DNA of 12,547 nucleotides from Cellvibrionales bacterium UBA7375 (GTDB taxonomy: Bacteria; Pseudomonadota; Gammaproteobacteria; Pseudomonadales; Porticoccaceae). The position numbers and the translations under genes were made by a program. Shown here in pieces: positions 1 through 7,906 of this stretch (positions within the stretch are counted from its first letter, which is position 1; each line of letters begins with the position of its first letter). The notes under the pieces were generated by a model. That model saw nothing but the letters and a program-made list of their open reading frames with translations. It was not told the DNA's origin and did no database searches. The DNA lies in the NCBI GenBank assembly GCA_002469845.1, contig DKNZ01000053.1, positions 1-12,547 on the forward strand. The letters are read 5' to 3'.

Positions 1-43
1 ACACTTTCCAGGCGTGCTCCTTCAGCCACTCGGACACCTCACC
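1..43 (-). tRNA. tRNA-Ser(GGA), 5' part, cut by left edge
   Basis: The minus strand from 43 downward begins GGTGAGGTGTCCGAGTGGC, the acceptor arm and start of the D arm of a class II serine tRNA. It nearly matches what I remember of E. coli tRNA-Ser(GGA). The anticodon loop reads CTGGAAA, which puts the anticodon GGA at 9-7 and decodes UCC/UCU. The anticodon 3' stem, long variable arm, T arm and acceptor 3' end lie beyond the left edge. The gene has the same orientation as gcvP, with about 207 nt between them. Confidence 0.93.
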
Positions 44-59
44 GTTTTGAAGCGGCAGA

Positions 60-88
60 ACTTTACACAATGCATGTTTTAAAAGCAA
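60..88 (-). promoter_or_regulatory. Promoter of tRNA-Ser(GGA)
   Basis: On the minus strand a -35 box TTGCTT (88-83) and a -10 box TAAAGT (65-60) are separated by exactly 17 nt. The sequence after the -10 box, TCTGCCGC, is GC-rich, as is typical of the discriminator of stable-RNA promoters under stringent control. Transcription would start near 53, leaving a 5' leader of about 10 nt before the tRNA at 43. The boxes are seen; their function is inferred from spacing and position. Confidence 0.55.
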
Positions 89-250
89 TGTAATTTAATT
101 TGTTTAATCCAACGGCAGGTATAGTTTTTAGGTGCTAGTATATGAGAATGATTACCAATAGCTTTAAATCCCTGCCCACTAGTCTTGTCCATATACATAG
201 AATGCTTCAATTTATAATGCCTAACTAATGACAATGGCTTGCTAGGAATT

Positions 251-3115
251 TTAAGAATCTTGGTAATCCTTAATTGATGGACATGAACACACAAGATTAC
301 GATCGCCAAACACATTATCAAGTCGTCCTACCGGCGGCCAATATTTATTGGCCCGGCTAAACTCTGAAGGGTAGATAGCTTTGCTGCGACTATAACCATG
401 GGCCCATTCATCGGCAGTTGCAACAGCCGCTGTATGGGGTGCTCCAGCGAGAGGGTTGTCCTCTAAGGTGTACTTTCCTTCGGCAACTTCAGATACTTCA
501 TCCGCAATTGCCATCATAGCATCACAGAAACGGTCTATTTCTCGCTTTGATTCACTTTCAGTGGGCTCTATCATTAAGGTACCCGCCACAGGAAAGGACA
601 TGGTAGGAGCATGGAACCCATAATCAATTAATCGCTTGGCAATATCGTCAACACTAACACCCGTTTGCTCCTTAATATCTCGAGTATCAACAATACATTC
701 ATGGGCTACACGATTATTAGAACCGGTAAATAAAATACTGTACTTTGACTCTAAGCGCTTGGCAATATAGTTGGCATTGAGTATAGCAACTTCAGTTGAT
801 TGTCTTAGCCCGGTATAACCCATCATTCGAATATACATCCAAGTAATTGGAAGAATACTGGCGCTTCCATAAGGTGCAGCGGATATCCTTCCGCCATGCC
901 GGTTTGCAGAATCATCTTGTGGCAAGAATTCAGCTAGGTGTGAACCTACACAGACAGGCCCAACACCCGGGCCACCGCCGCCATGGGGTATACAAAATGT
1001 TTTATGTAGATTTAGGTGAGATACATCACCGCCAAATTTCCCAGGCTGACAGACACCGACCATGGCATTTAAGTTGGCTCCATCGATATAAACCTGACCA
1101 CCATTTTGATGAACAATATCACACAGCTCTGTGATATTTTCTTCAAACACACCATGAGTAGATGGGTAGGTGACCATAATCGCTGATAGATTATCGCTGT
1201 GTTCAGCGGCCTTTTTATTTAGATCATCAATATCCACATTACCCTGTTCATCACAGGCTACGACCACTACTTTCATACCACACATATGGGCAGATGCTGG
1301 GTTGGTTCCATGGGCAGAGCTTGGTATTAAACAAATATTACGATGACTATCACCGCGACTTTCGTGATAGGACTTTATAGCCAATAAACCGGCATATTCA
1401 CCTTGAGATCCTGCATTAGGCTGAAGTGAAATACCATCATAGCCAGTAATTTCTGACAGCATAGATTCCAATTGGTTAATCAGCGTTTGATAGCCCTGTG
1501 TCTGGTCTGAGGGTGCAAAGGGATGGATGTTAGCAAACTCAGGCCAAGTCACTGGCAACATCTCAGCGGTTGCATTAAGCTTCATGGTACACGAACCAAG
1601 AGGAATCATAGCTCTATCTAGGGCAATATCCTTATCAGAAAGCTTACGGATATAGCGTAGCATTTCTGTTTCTGAGTGATAACTGTTAAAAGTCTCATGA
1701 TCAAGGAAGCTTTCTGTACGCATCATATTACCTGGTATATTTTGCACAGACTGCTCAGCTATTTGATCTATAGATAAACTATGCTGACCAATAAGAATAT
1801 CCCATAATAGGATTACATCTTTGGCACTGGACGTCTGATCCAGAGAAATACCCACATGATTCTGATCAATTTGACGCAAATTAACATGTTTAACTTCAGC
1901 TTTTTGTATTACTTCAGAGGTATTAGCGCCTGTATTTATGGTTAAAGTATCAAACCAACTAGTATTTTCTATAGCGATATTATGCTGATTTAGCCCATTT
2001 GCTAAGACTGTGGTTAACATATGCACTCGATTGGCAATATCAGATAGGCCTTTAGGTCCATGATAAACAGCATACATGCCGGCTATTACTGCTAATAGGA
2101 CCTGTGCAGTACAGATATTAGAGGTGGCCTTTTCTCTGCGAATATGCTGCTCTCTGGTTTGCAATGCTAGCCTATAGGCAGGATTGCCCTGTGCGTCCTG
2201 AGAAAGACCGACAATACGACCGGGTAAATTACGTTTGTAGGCTTCTTTGGTAGCCATATAAGCAGCATGTGGCCCGCCAAAGCCCATAGGCACTCCAAAG
2301 CGCTGTGTTGAGCCTATAGCGATATCAGCGCCTAGGGATCCCGGTGATTCAAGTAGCACAAGGCTAAGGATATCAGCCGCCATTACCACAATGCCTTTTT
2401 GAGCCTTTACCTTGGCTATAGTTTCTCTATAGTCTTGTATAGCACCACTGACACCCGGGTACTGAAGTAACATACCAAACACATCACCATTGCACTCATC
2501 AGGCTTACCAATTTCGACTTCGATACCCAATGGCTCTGCTCGTGTCGCAATAATATCAATAGTTTGTGGCAGACAATCTCCATCCACAAAAAATCGATTG
2601 GATTTTGACTTAGATACGCGGCGAGAGAGTGTCATCGCCTCTGCCGCGGCAGTCCCCTCGTCAAGCATAGAGGCATTGGCAATTTCTAAACCTGTAAGGT
2701 CAGTGACCATGGTTTGGAAATTAATAAGCGCTTCTAAACGACCTTGAGAAATTTCAGGCTGATAAGGGGTATAGGCCGTATACCAGGCTGGATTTTCTAG
2801 TATATTACGAAGGATAACATTGGGGGTTAGAGTGCCATAGTAGCCCTGCCCTAAAAAGCTTTTGAAAATTTTATTCTTATTAGCTATTTGGCGAAGTTCT
2901 TTAAGCGCTTGAGATTCTGTGCACTGGGGCAAAAGATCTAGTGGTTGATCATTTATAATAGACTCAGGAACGACCTGTTCAATAAGCTGCTGTAAGTTAC
3001 TGCAATCGAGCATACCAAGCATTGTTTGCTGATCTTCGACACTTGGCCCAACATGACGGGCGACAAATTGTTCAGCATTTTGCAAATCATTGAGCGTACG
3101 TTTCTTTTGAAGCAT
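251..3115 (-). CDS. gcvP: Glycine dehydrogenase (decarboxylating), P protein
   Basis: This is the P protein of the glycine cleavage system. It uses pyridoxal phosphate to decarboxylate glycine and passes the aminomethyl group to the lipoyl arm of GcvH. At 954 aa it is the single-chain form, with both halves present and close to the 957 aa of E. coli. The PLP lysine is K705, in the motif [15 protein letters not shown] (positions 1003-1001). Other family signatures are [12 protein letters not shown] in the N-terminal half, LGSCTMKLN near the middle and [12 protein letters not shown] at the C-terminus, so the gene looks intact. The start is fixed by an AGGAG ribosome binding site (3127-3123) 7 nt before the ATG. 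It lies 15 nt after gcvT and is surely cotranscribed with it. No terminator is evident downstream. Confidence 0.97.
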   Translation of the reverse strand: MLQKKRTLNDLQNAEQFVARHVGPSVEDQQTMLGMLDCSNLQQLIEQVVPESIINDQPLDLLPQCTESQALKELRQIANKNKIFKSFLGQGYYGTLTPNVILRNILENPAWYTAYTPYQPEISQGRLEALINFQTMVTDLTGLEIANASMLDEGTAAAEAMTLSRRVSKSKSNRFFVDGDCLPQTIDIIATRAEPLGIEVEIGKPDECNGDVFGMLLQYPGVSGAIQDYRETIAKVKAQKGIVVMAADILSLVLLESPGSLGADIAIGSTQRFGVPMGFGGPHAAYMATKEAYKRNLPGRIVGLSQDAQGNPAYRLALQTREQHIRREKATSNICTAQVLLAVIAGMYAVYHGPKGLSDIANRVHMLTTVLANGLNQHNIAIENTSWFDTLTINTGANTSEVIQKAEVKHVNLRQIDQNHVGISLDQTSSAKDVILLWDILIGQHSLSIDQIAEQSVQNIPGNMMRTESFLDHETFNSYHSETEMLRYIRKLSDKDIALDRAMIPLGSCTMKLNATAEMLPVTWPEFANIHPFAPSDQTQGYQTLINQLESMLSEITGYDGISLQPNAGSQGEYAGLLAIKSYHESRGDSHRNICLIPSSAHGTNPASAHMCGMKVVVVACDEQGNVDIDDLNKKAAEHSDNLSAIMVTYPSTHGVFEENITELCDIVHQNGGQVYIDGANLNAMVGVCQPGKFGGDVSHLNLHKTFCIPHGGGGPGVGPVCVGSHLAEFLPQDDSANRHGGRISAAPYGSASILPITWMYIRMMGYTGLRQSTEVAILNANYIAKRLESKYSILFTGSNNRVAHECIVDTRDIKEQTGVSVDDIAKRLIDYGFHAPTMSFPVAGTLMIEPTESESKREIDRFCDAMMAIADEVSEVAEGKYTLEDNPLAGAPHTAAVATADEWAHGYSRSKAIYPSEFSRANKYWPPVGRLDNVFGDRNLVCSCPSIKDYQDS

Positions 3116-3122
3116 CTAACTT

Positions 3123-3127
3123 CTCCT
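3123..3127 (-). promoter_or_regulatory. Ribosome binding site of gcvP
   Basis: AGGAG on the minus strand lies 7 nt before the gcvP ATG, inside the 15-nt gap to gcvT. It supports independent translation initiation of gcvP within the shared message. Confidence 0.8.
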
Positions 3128-3130
3128 GAG

Positions 3131-4252
3131 TTATCCTCGATAATATCGCTGGGGTACAAATGGCATGGAATAAACAACAAGCGGACGCAATTTACCTCTG
3201 ACCATTGCATTAACCTGAGTGCCTGGGGTTGAATAATTAAGTGGAACATAGCCCATAGCAATTGGCTTTTGTAGACTGGGTGAGAAACCGCCACTGGTAA
3301 TTGCACCAATAACTTGGCCGGCTTCGTCGACTATATCCGCACCTTCTCGCACTGGCGCACGACCCTCAACCATAAAACCAACACGTTTCTGGGTGATCCC
3401 TTGGTCAATATGCTTAAGTACCGTCTCAGAGCCCAAAAAACCGCCCTGCTTGTCTCCACCCGCTCGACGAGACTTGCTAATACTCCACAGCAGGTTTGCT
3501 TCTACTGGACTGGTCTGTTGATTCATATCATGACCATAGAGGCATAAGCCGGCTTCTAGACGCAGTGAATCCCGTGCACCTAGACCAATCCAACGAACTG
3601 ATGGGTTGGCAAGTAAGGCATCTGCTACGACTTTACAATCCTCTGGTTTGATTGATATTTCAAATCCATCCTCACCGGTGTAGCCCGATCTTGTAACAAA
3701 ACAGTTACAACCATTGATAGTAACTGCACAACCCTGCATAAAGTGTAAATCAGCTACCTGAGGTGCTAATTTGACCAGAACGTCTATTGCCAGTGGTCCT
3801 TGAAGCGCTAACAAACCGTGATCCTCGAGCTCGATTATTTCTGCATCTAGCAAGTTGTCACGAAAGTGCTGAATATCTTGTTGTTTGCATGCCGCATTAA
3901 CAACAACAAAAAAGGTCTTGTCGTCCCAACGTGTAATAATCAGATCATCAAGAATACCGCCTTGAGCATTAATCAGCGTACTGTACGTCATGCTATTTAC
4001 AGCGAGTTGCTGTAAATCAACAGGCATCAGTTTTTCTAACTGTTGAGATACTTCGGTGCCACGAATGATAACCTGACCCATGTGGGAAACATCAAAAAGA
4101 CCTGCTGAATCTCGGGTATGATGGTGTTCTTCCATGATTCCATCGGCATAATTAATGGGCATAGAGTAACCTGCAAAAGGAACCATTTTGCCGGCAGCCT
4201 CGATATGATAATCGTGAAAACGTGTGTTTTTTGGTTGCTCTATTAACGACAT
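3131..4252 (-). CDS. gcvT: Aminomethyltransferase, T protein of glycine cleavage
   Basis: GcvT takes the aminomethyl group from lipoylated GcvH and transfers the carbon to tetrahydrofolate, giving methylene-THF and ammonia. The 373-aa length fits the family. Visible signatures are KMVPFAGYSMPINY near the N-terminus, GGILDD at about residues 98-103 with the catalytic aspartate, SGYTGEDGFEIS at 189-200 and ARDSLRLEAG at 226-235 in the folate-binding part. The C-terminal domain is complete. No purine-rich ribosome binding site precedes the ATG; the leader is T-rich, so initiation probably depends on an unstructured leader. The start is nevertheless what the family alignment predicts. It is the first gene of a gcvT-gcvP unit lacking gcvH and is divergent from a LysR-type regulator. 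Confidence 0.97.
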   Translation of the reverse strand: MSLIEQPKNTRFHDYHIEAAGKMVPFAGYSMPINYADGIMEEHHHTRDSAGLFDVSHMGQVIIRGTEVSQQLEKLMPVDLQQLAVNSMTYSTLINAQGGILDDLIITRWDDKTFFVVVNAACKQQDIQHFRDNLLDAEIIELEDHGLLALQGPLAIDVLVKLAPQVADLHFMQGCAVTINGCNCFVTRSGYTGEDGFEISIKPEDCKVVADALLANPSVRWIGLGARDSLRLEAGLCLYGHDMNQQTSPVEANLLWSISKSRRAGGDKQGGFLGSETVLKHIDQGITQKRVGFMVEGRAPVREGADIVDEAGQVIGAITSGGFSPSLQKPIAMGYVPLNYSTPGTQVNAMVRGKLRPLVVYSMPFVPQRYYRG

Positions 4253-4284
4253 AAAAAGAACGAATTTGTCTGTGGAATGAGTAG

Positions 4285-4313
4285 ATAATATAACTTGGTA
4301 TGGAATAAGTTAA
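4285..4313 (-). promoter_or_regulatory. Promoter of gcvT-gcvP
   Basis: The minus strand has a -35 box TTAACT (4313-4308, four of six consensus bases) and a -10 box TATTAT (4290-4285, five of six), separated by exactly 17 nt. Transcription would start near 4278, giving a leader of only about 26 nt before gcvT. That is far too short for a glycine riboswitch, so control is more likely at transcription initiation. Functional assignment is inferred. Confidence 0.55.
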
Positions 4314-4322
4314 ATTAATAGA

Positions 4323-4338
4323 TATAATGATTTCATTA
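4323..4338 (+). promoter_or_regulatory. LysR gene -10 box with overlapping dyad
   Basis: A perfect TATAAT (4323-4328) lies 41 nt before the LysR-type gene, without a good -35 box at the usual distance. A 6-bp inverted repeat, TAATGA-TT-TCATTA (4325-4338), overlaps it. This resembles a LysR-type binding site with slightly long spacing. Placed here it could repress the regulator's own promoter and sit at about -47 to -60 of the divergent gcvT promoter. The region is very AT-rich, so chance repeats are likely. Confidence 0.35.
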
Positions 4339-4369
4339 ATATTATAAATACTTAAAAAGCATCCAGAAA

Positions 4370-5224
4370 ATGAAAAATTTACCCATGGATTTACTGCGCG
4401 CCTTTGTCACTGTTGTGGAGTTTAATAGCTTCACAAAAGCCGGTGATTTATTGGGTAGATCACAGCCTGCTATTAGCCTGCAGATCAGTAGGCTTGAGGG
4501 TATGTTAGATGAAACACTACTCGTAAGAGATGGCAAGAACCTAAATCTTTCAAGTGCCGGTGAGGCTATTTATGACTATGCCAAACAAATTCTTTCACTG
4601 AATGACTTAGCGGTTAGCGAATGCTCAAAAAGCACAGTGATGGGTAAGGTTCGCCTCGGTATTCCCAGTGAATTTGCGACTATCCTTTTACCTAAAATTG
4701 TTGGTCGATTTGCCAAGGCTTATCCCAATGTAACTCTAGAGGTAAACTGTGAACTTAGCAAAACGCTTTTATCCCGCTCGGGGAAATCGGCCCATGATTT
4801 AATTTTAGCTCTGCAGAATAATCCCTTAGAAGAATCAGAAAATCTAGTCAAAACTGATAATTTAGTCTGGGTGTCCGGCCCTGAATATAACCCTCAAAAA
4901 CCCCCGCCTGTGCCTCTTATTGTGGCTCCAGAGGGATGCATCTATCGCCAAAGAGCAATAAGGGTACTGAAGAAGATTAAACAACCCTGGCAGATTGTCT
5001 ATAACATCCCTGATTTAACCGGGATTCAATATGCAATACAAGAAGGTTTAGGTGTGACTGTACTCGCCAAGAGTACAGTGCCAGAAAATCTAAAGATCAT
5101 CCCCCACTCTCAGCGTTATCCAGACTTAGGTACTGTGGGTATTAGCTTATTAAACGTTCGTAAGAATACTAAAAACCAAGCTATTGATCTTCTTGCAGAG
5201 TTTTTAAGAACAAGTCTTGCCTAA
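4370..5224 (+). CDS. LysR-type transcriptional regulator
   Basis: This 284-aa protein has the LysR layout: a winged helix-turn-helix at the N-terminus, with the recognition region FTKAGDLLGRSQPAISLQIS at about residues 21-40, followed by a linker helix and a periplasmic-binding-like effector domain from about residue 93. The N-terminal LPMDLLRAFVTVVEFNSFTKA resembles the LrhA/HexA-like branch more than E. coli GcvA, so I do not name it. The ATG at 4370 has no clear ribosome binding site; an in-frame ATG at 4385 is an alternative and would leave the DNA-binding domain intact. The divergent arrangement with gcvT suggests it may control glycine cleavage and itself, but the effector cannot be read from the sequence. 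It ends directly against convergent queF. Confidence 0.92.
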   Translation: MKNLPMDLLRAFVTVVEFNSFTKAGDLLGRSQPAISLQISRLEGMLDETLLVRDGKNLNLSSAGEAIYDYAKQILSLNDLAVSECSKSTVMGKVRLGIPSEFATILLPKIVGRFAKAYPNVTLEVNCELSKTLLSRSGKSAHDLILALQNNPLEESENLVKTDNLVWVSGPEYNPQKPPPVPLIVAPEGCIYRQRAIRVLKKIKQPWQIVYNIPDLTGIQYAIQEGLGVTVLAKSTVPENLKIIPHSQRYPDLGTVGISLLNVRKNTKNQAIDLLAEFLRTSLA

Positions 5225-6049
5225 TTACTGACGCACCTGCCTAAACAGTGGCGGTCGCGATAAATGGTTACTTCTAAATGGATTGATATCAAGGCCACCT
5301 CGTCGCATATAGCGCGCATAAACTGATAGTTCGGTGGGCGCACAGGATGCCATAATATCTAAAAATACTTGCTCGACGCACTGCTCATGGAAATCCTGAT
5401 GCTGACGATATGACACTATATATTTCAGTAATCCTGCTCGATCAATCTTAGGTCCTTTGTAAAAAATATAGACCGATGCCCAATCTGGTTGATCTGTGAC
5501 CGGACAATTTGTTTTTAGCAAATGAGAATAAAGGGTTTCATTTACCTCTGTATCACTCTCAAGGGCCAACAAACTTGCATCTGGACTGTAAGCATCAATA
5601 ACTAATGGCTGTCTATCAATACACAATCCTTGGGGCTCGCTGATGGGCTGCACACCTTGATATTCTGCAATTTCATACAAAACTACTTCGACCTCAGCAC
5701 CGGTAGCGGCAGACAAATCTTTGATCAATTGAGCCTGAACTGCTTCCATTGAAACAAATTGAGTCTGTATAAAGGAATTTAGGTACAGCTTAAACGACTT
5801 GGACTCGACAATAGAATCACTGTCGCACGGAACCATAAATTCAACAATGGCTATTTGGGGTAGTCCATCAAGATTCAACCAAGACAGTTCATAAGCTGTC
5901 CAAACATCAACGCCAATAAAGGGTAACGCCATCGACTCATTAGTTGTTTGCCGTGCTTTTACTCGAGGTATAGGGCACAGCAAACTGGGATTATAGGAAT
6001 CGCTATAACTTGTGTCTTTACCTAGTTCTGTAAAAGTATAATCAGTCAT
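5225..6049 (-). CDS. queF: NADPH-dependent preQ0 reductase, long E. coli type
   Basis: QueF reduces the nitrile of 7-cyano-7-deazaguanine (preQ0) to 7-aminomethyl-7-deazaguanine (preQ1), a step in making queuosine for tRNA wobble positions. The 274-aa product is the two-domain (tandem T-fold) form. Visible signatures are YELSWLN, ESKSFKLYLNSF (82-93, NADPH-binding motif), the catalytic Cys182 in LLKTNCPVTDQPDW with Asp189, FHEQCVE (220-226) and the C-terminal YARYMRRGGLDINPFRSN. I chose the ATG at 6049, which overlaps the yadH stop codon in a TAATG; an upstream in-frame ATG at 6085 would add 12 residues not typical of the family and extend into yadH. The overlap implies translational coupling to the exporter genes. 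Its stop codon abuts that of the convergent LysR gene. Confidence 0.96.
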   Translation of the reverse strand: MTDYTFTELGKDTSYSDSYNPSLLCPIPRVKARQTTNESMALPFIGVDVWTAYELSWLNLDGLPQIAIVEFMVPCDSDSIVESKSFKLYLNSFIQTQFVSMEAVQAQLIKDLSAATGAEVEVVLYEIAEYQGVQPISEPQGLCIDRQPLVIDAYSPDASLLALESDTEVNETLYSHLLKTNCPVTDQPDWASVYIFYKGPKIDRAGLLKYIVSYRQHQDFHEQCVEQVFLDIMASCAPTELSVYARYMRRGGLDINPFRSNHLSRPPLFRQVRQ

Positions 6050-6822
6050 TAACTTCTTAACCTCGAGCCTTTTTCCAATAACCACAGGGCTAAAAAGAAC
6101 AATATAGTTGAGAAAAGCCCTACCATGGCAAATGAGCCAACAATATTAATATCTGTTATGCCAACCATGCCATATCGAAAGGCATTCACCATATAAAGTA
6201 TTGGATTTAATAGGGTTAGAGATTTCCAAAAACCGGTTAAAAGCTCAATAGAATAGAAAACACCACCCAAATAGATAAGTGGTGTTAAAACAAAAGTCGG
6301 AATAATAGATATATCATCAAAACTTGTGGCAAATATGGCGTTGATAAGACCCGCCAATGAAAACATCAATGAAGTCATTAACACAATACCAATAGTCACT
6401 GGCAAGCTGTAAAGACTAAAGTCAGCAAAGTAGATCGATAGGAGCGTAACAATTAGCCCTACGCCAAGGCCACGAGCCATACCCCCTACGATATAACCCA
6501 CTAAAATAATCCAATTGGGCGTTGGTGATACCAGTAGTTCTTCAATATTACTTTGAAATTTTGAGCCAAAAAAGGACGATACTACATTGGAATAAGAGTT
6601 AGTGATAACAGACATCATGATTAAACCGGGGGCAACAAACTGAATATAAGGCAGTGATGACATTTCACCGATGCGCGACCCTACTAATTTACCAAATATA
6701 ACAAAATACAAAGCCATGGTTATAACTGGCGGGACCAGTGTTTGTGGCCAAATTCGCATAAAGCGACGAATTTCACGGCGCACAATGGTTTCAAAGGCAA
6801 CCCATTTTTGTTGATTATTCAT
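6049..6822 (-). CDS. yadH: ABC-2 type exporter permease, YadH-like
   Basis: This inner-membrane permease partners the ATPase encoded just upstream. From the ATG at 6822 the product is 257 aa, close to E. coli YadH (256 aa), with hydrophobic segments compatible with six membrane helices of the ABC-2 fold. Strongly YadH-like stretches include RFMRIWPQTLVPPVITMALY near the N-terminus, NIEELLVSPTP in the middle and FVLTPLIYLGGVFYS toward the end. The exported substrate is not established for this family to my knowledge. A TGAGG ribosome binding site (6836-6832) 9 nt upstream supports this start over the in-frame ATG at 6837, which has no suitable site. It overlaps yadG by 8 nt, and its stop codon overlaps the queF ATG by one base. 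Confidence 0.93.
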   Translation of the reverse strand: MNNQQKWVAFETIVRREIRRFMRIWPQTLVPPVITMALYFVIFGKLVGSRIGEMSSLPYIQFVAPGLIMMSVITNSYSNVVSSFFGSKFQSNIEELLVSPTPNWIILVGYIVGGMARGLGVGLIVTLLSIYFADFSLYSLPVTIGIVLMTSLMFSLAGLINAIFATSFDDISIIPTFVLTPLIYLGGVFYSIELLTGFWKSLTLLNPILYMVNAFRYGMVGITDINIVGSFAMVGLFSTILFFLALWLLEKGSRLRS

Positions 6823-7771
6823 CCTTAGAAACCTCATCAGTTGTTAGGTTTTTTTCCACCATATCAATAAACAATTCTTCAAGTCGATTGGCTTTATTTC
6901 GCATACTAATAATCTCTATACCCTCATTAGTCAGATGATTAAAAAGCTGATTTAGCGACTTATCTTTATCGACAGCAACCTCTAAAGTACTGTTATCAAC
7001 CATGGTTAAAGGATAGCCATCAATGGTCTTAATATTATTAATTTCTCCTTTAATATCAAGAATAAAGGTCTCTTTATTAAGCTGTTTTATTAAGTTTTTC
7101 ACACTGGTGTTTTGGACGATTTTTCCTTTATCTATAATGGCAACATTGCGACATAAGCGCTCAGCTTCCTCAAGATAATGAGTGGTTAATATAATAGTTG
7201 TTCCGTGGCGATTAATATCTTCAAGAAAGTCCCACATTGATCGTCTAAGTTCAATATCAACACCGGCGGTTGGTTCGTCTAACACCAATAATTTAGGCTC
7301 ATGAATAAGTGCTCGCGCAATCATTAGACGGCGCTTCATTCCCCCCGACAGGCTTCTGGAAGGCACATTGTGCTTTTCCCACAACCCTAACAGCTTTAAG
7401 TACTTATGCGCCCGCTCAGTGGCCACAGGTGCCGGAATGCCATAATAACCCGCCTGAGTCACAAGAATATCTATAGGCTTCTCAAACTGATTAAAATTGA
7501 ACTCTTGAGGCACTACCCCGACATATTGCTTAGCAGCACTAAAATCTTGATCTATATCTATGCCGAATATTTTAAGGCTACCACTGGTTTTTCGAACCAG
7601 CGAGCAGATAACCCCTATAGTAGTTGACTTACCGGCCCCATTCGGGCCAAGAAGCGCAAAAAAATCTCCTTGTGAGACCTTAAGATCTATCCCTTTAAGG
7701 GCCTGAAAACTATTGTCATAGGTTTTAGCAAGGCCTTTAATCTGTAGCGCGCTATTTTCGGTGGTTTTCAA
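6815..7771 (-). CDS. yadG: ABC exporter ATP-binding protein, YadG-like
   Basis: This is the nucleotide-binding subunit for the YadH-like permease. All ABC motifs are present: Walker A GPNGAGKST (42-50), the Q-loop glutamine in VPQEFNFN (about 89), the signature LSGGMKRR (141-148), Walker B LLVLDEPTAGVD (161-172) and the H-loop histidine at 198 in TTHYLEE. The 318-aa length and the C-terminal ISMRNKANRLEELFIDMVEK resemble E. coli YadG (308 aa). The start is TTG at 7771: an in-frame TAA lies immediately before it and no ATG or GTG occurs before the core domain, so TTG is nearly forced. Only a weak GAGA is seen upstream. It is the first gene of the yadG-yadH-queF unit. Confidence 0.94.
   Translation of the reverse strand: MKTTENSALQIKGLAKTYDNSFQALKGIDLKVSQGDFFALLGPNGAGKSTTIGVICSLVRKTSGSLKIFGIDIDQDFSAAKQYVGVVPQEFNFNQFEKPIDILVTQAGYYGIPAPVATERAHKYLKLLGLWEKHNVPSRSLSGGMKRRLMIARALIHEPKLLVLDEPTAGVDIELRRSMWDFLEDINRHGTTIILTTHYLEEAERLCRNVAIIDKGKIVQNTSVKNLIKQLNKETFILDIKGEINNIKTIDGYPLTMVDNSTLEVAVDKDKSLNQLFNHLTNEGIEIISMRNKANRLEELFIDMVEKNLTTDEVSKDE
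6832..6836 (-). promoter_or_regulatory. Ribosome binding site deciding the yadH start
   Basis: TGAGG on the minus strand lies 9 nt before the ATG at 6822 and covers the alternative ATG at 6837-6835. It therefore favours the shorter reading, which also matches the family length. Confidence 0.6.
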
Positions 7772-7810
7772 TTAATTTTTTCTCTATGCCTATAATTAAA
7801 GTACTAGTCT

Positions 7811-7839
7811 ATTGTAACCTGCTTCATATCTTCTGTCCG
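7811..7839 (-). promoter_or_regulatory. Possible promoter of yadG-yadH-queF
   Basis: On the minus strand a -35-like CGGACA (7839-7834) and a -10-like TACAAT (7816-7811, five of six consensus bases) are 17 nt apart, about 40 nt before yadG. The -35 match is only moderate. The spacer 7772-7906 must also hold the promoter for the DUF2062 gene on the other strand, for which I see no clear pair of boxes. Confidence 0.4.
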
Positions 7840-7889
7840 CTGTTATAGGGCGAAAGATAGTGACTCATAGCGATAATCGACATAAACTT

Positions 7890-7896
7890 AAGGAAG
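7890..7896 (+). promoter_or_regulatory. Ribosome binding site deciding the DUF2062 start
   Basis: AAGGAAG lies 10 nt before a TTG at 7907 but 22 nt before the first ATG at 7919. Its distance favours TTG as the initiation codon. Confidence 0.5.
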
Positions 7897-7906
7897 ACTA
7901 AACATT

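Noticed and set aside
79..321. 80-codon minus-strand frame overlapping the end of gcvP
   Set aside because: No recognisable domain, no ribosome binding site noted, overlaps a gcvP end that is conserved to its last motif, and runs into the tRNA promoter.
847..1134. Plus-strand frames inside gcvP, also 2490-2747 and 3026-3232
   Set aside because: They lie antisense to strongly conserved coding sequence and show no protein features of their own.
4253..4284. Glycine riboswitch in front of gcvT
   Set aside because: The leader after the predicted promoter is only about 26 nt, and no conserved aptamer elements are seen.
4370..5224. Naming the LysR-type regulator GcvA
   Set aside because: Its N-terminus and effector domain do not resemble GcvA; the gcvT neighbourhood alone is not enough.
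6050..6085. Longer queF reading from an ATG at 6085
   Set aside because: Adds 12 atypical residues within yadH; the TAATG junction start at 6049 matches the family N-terminus.
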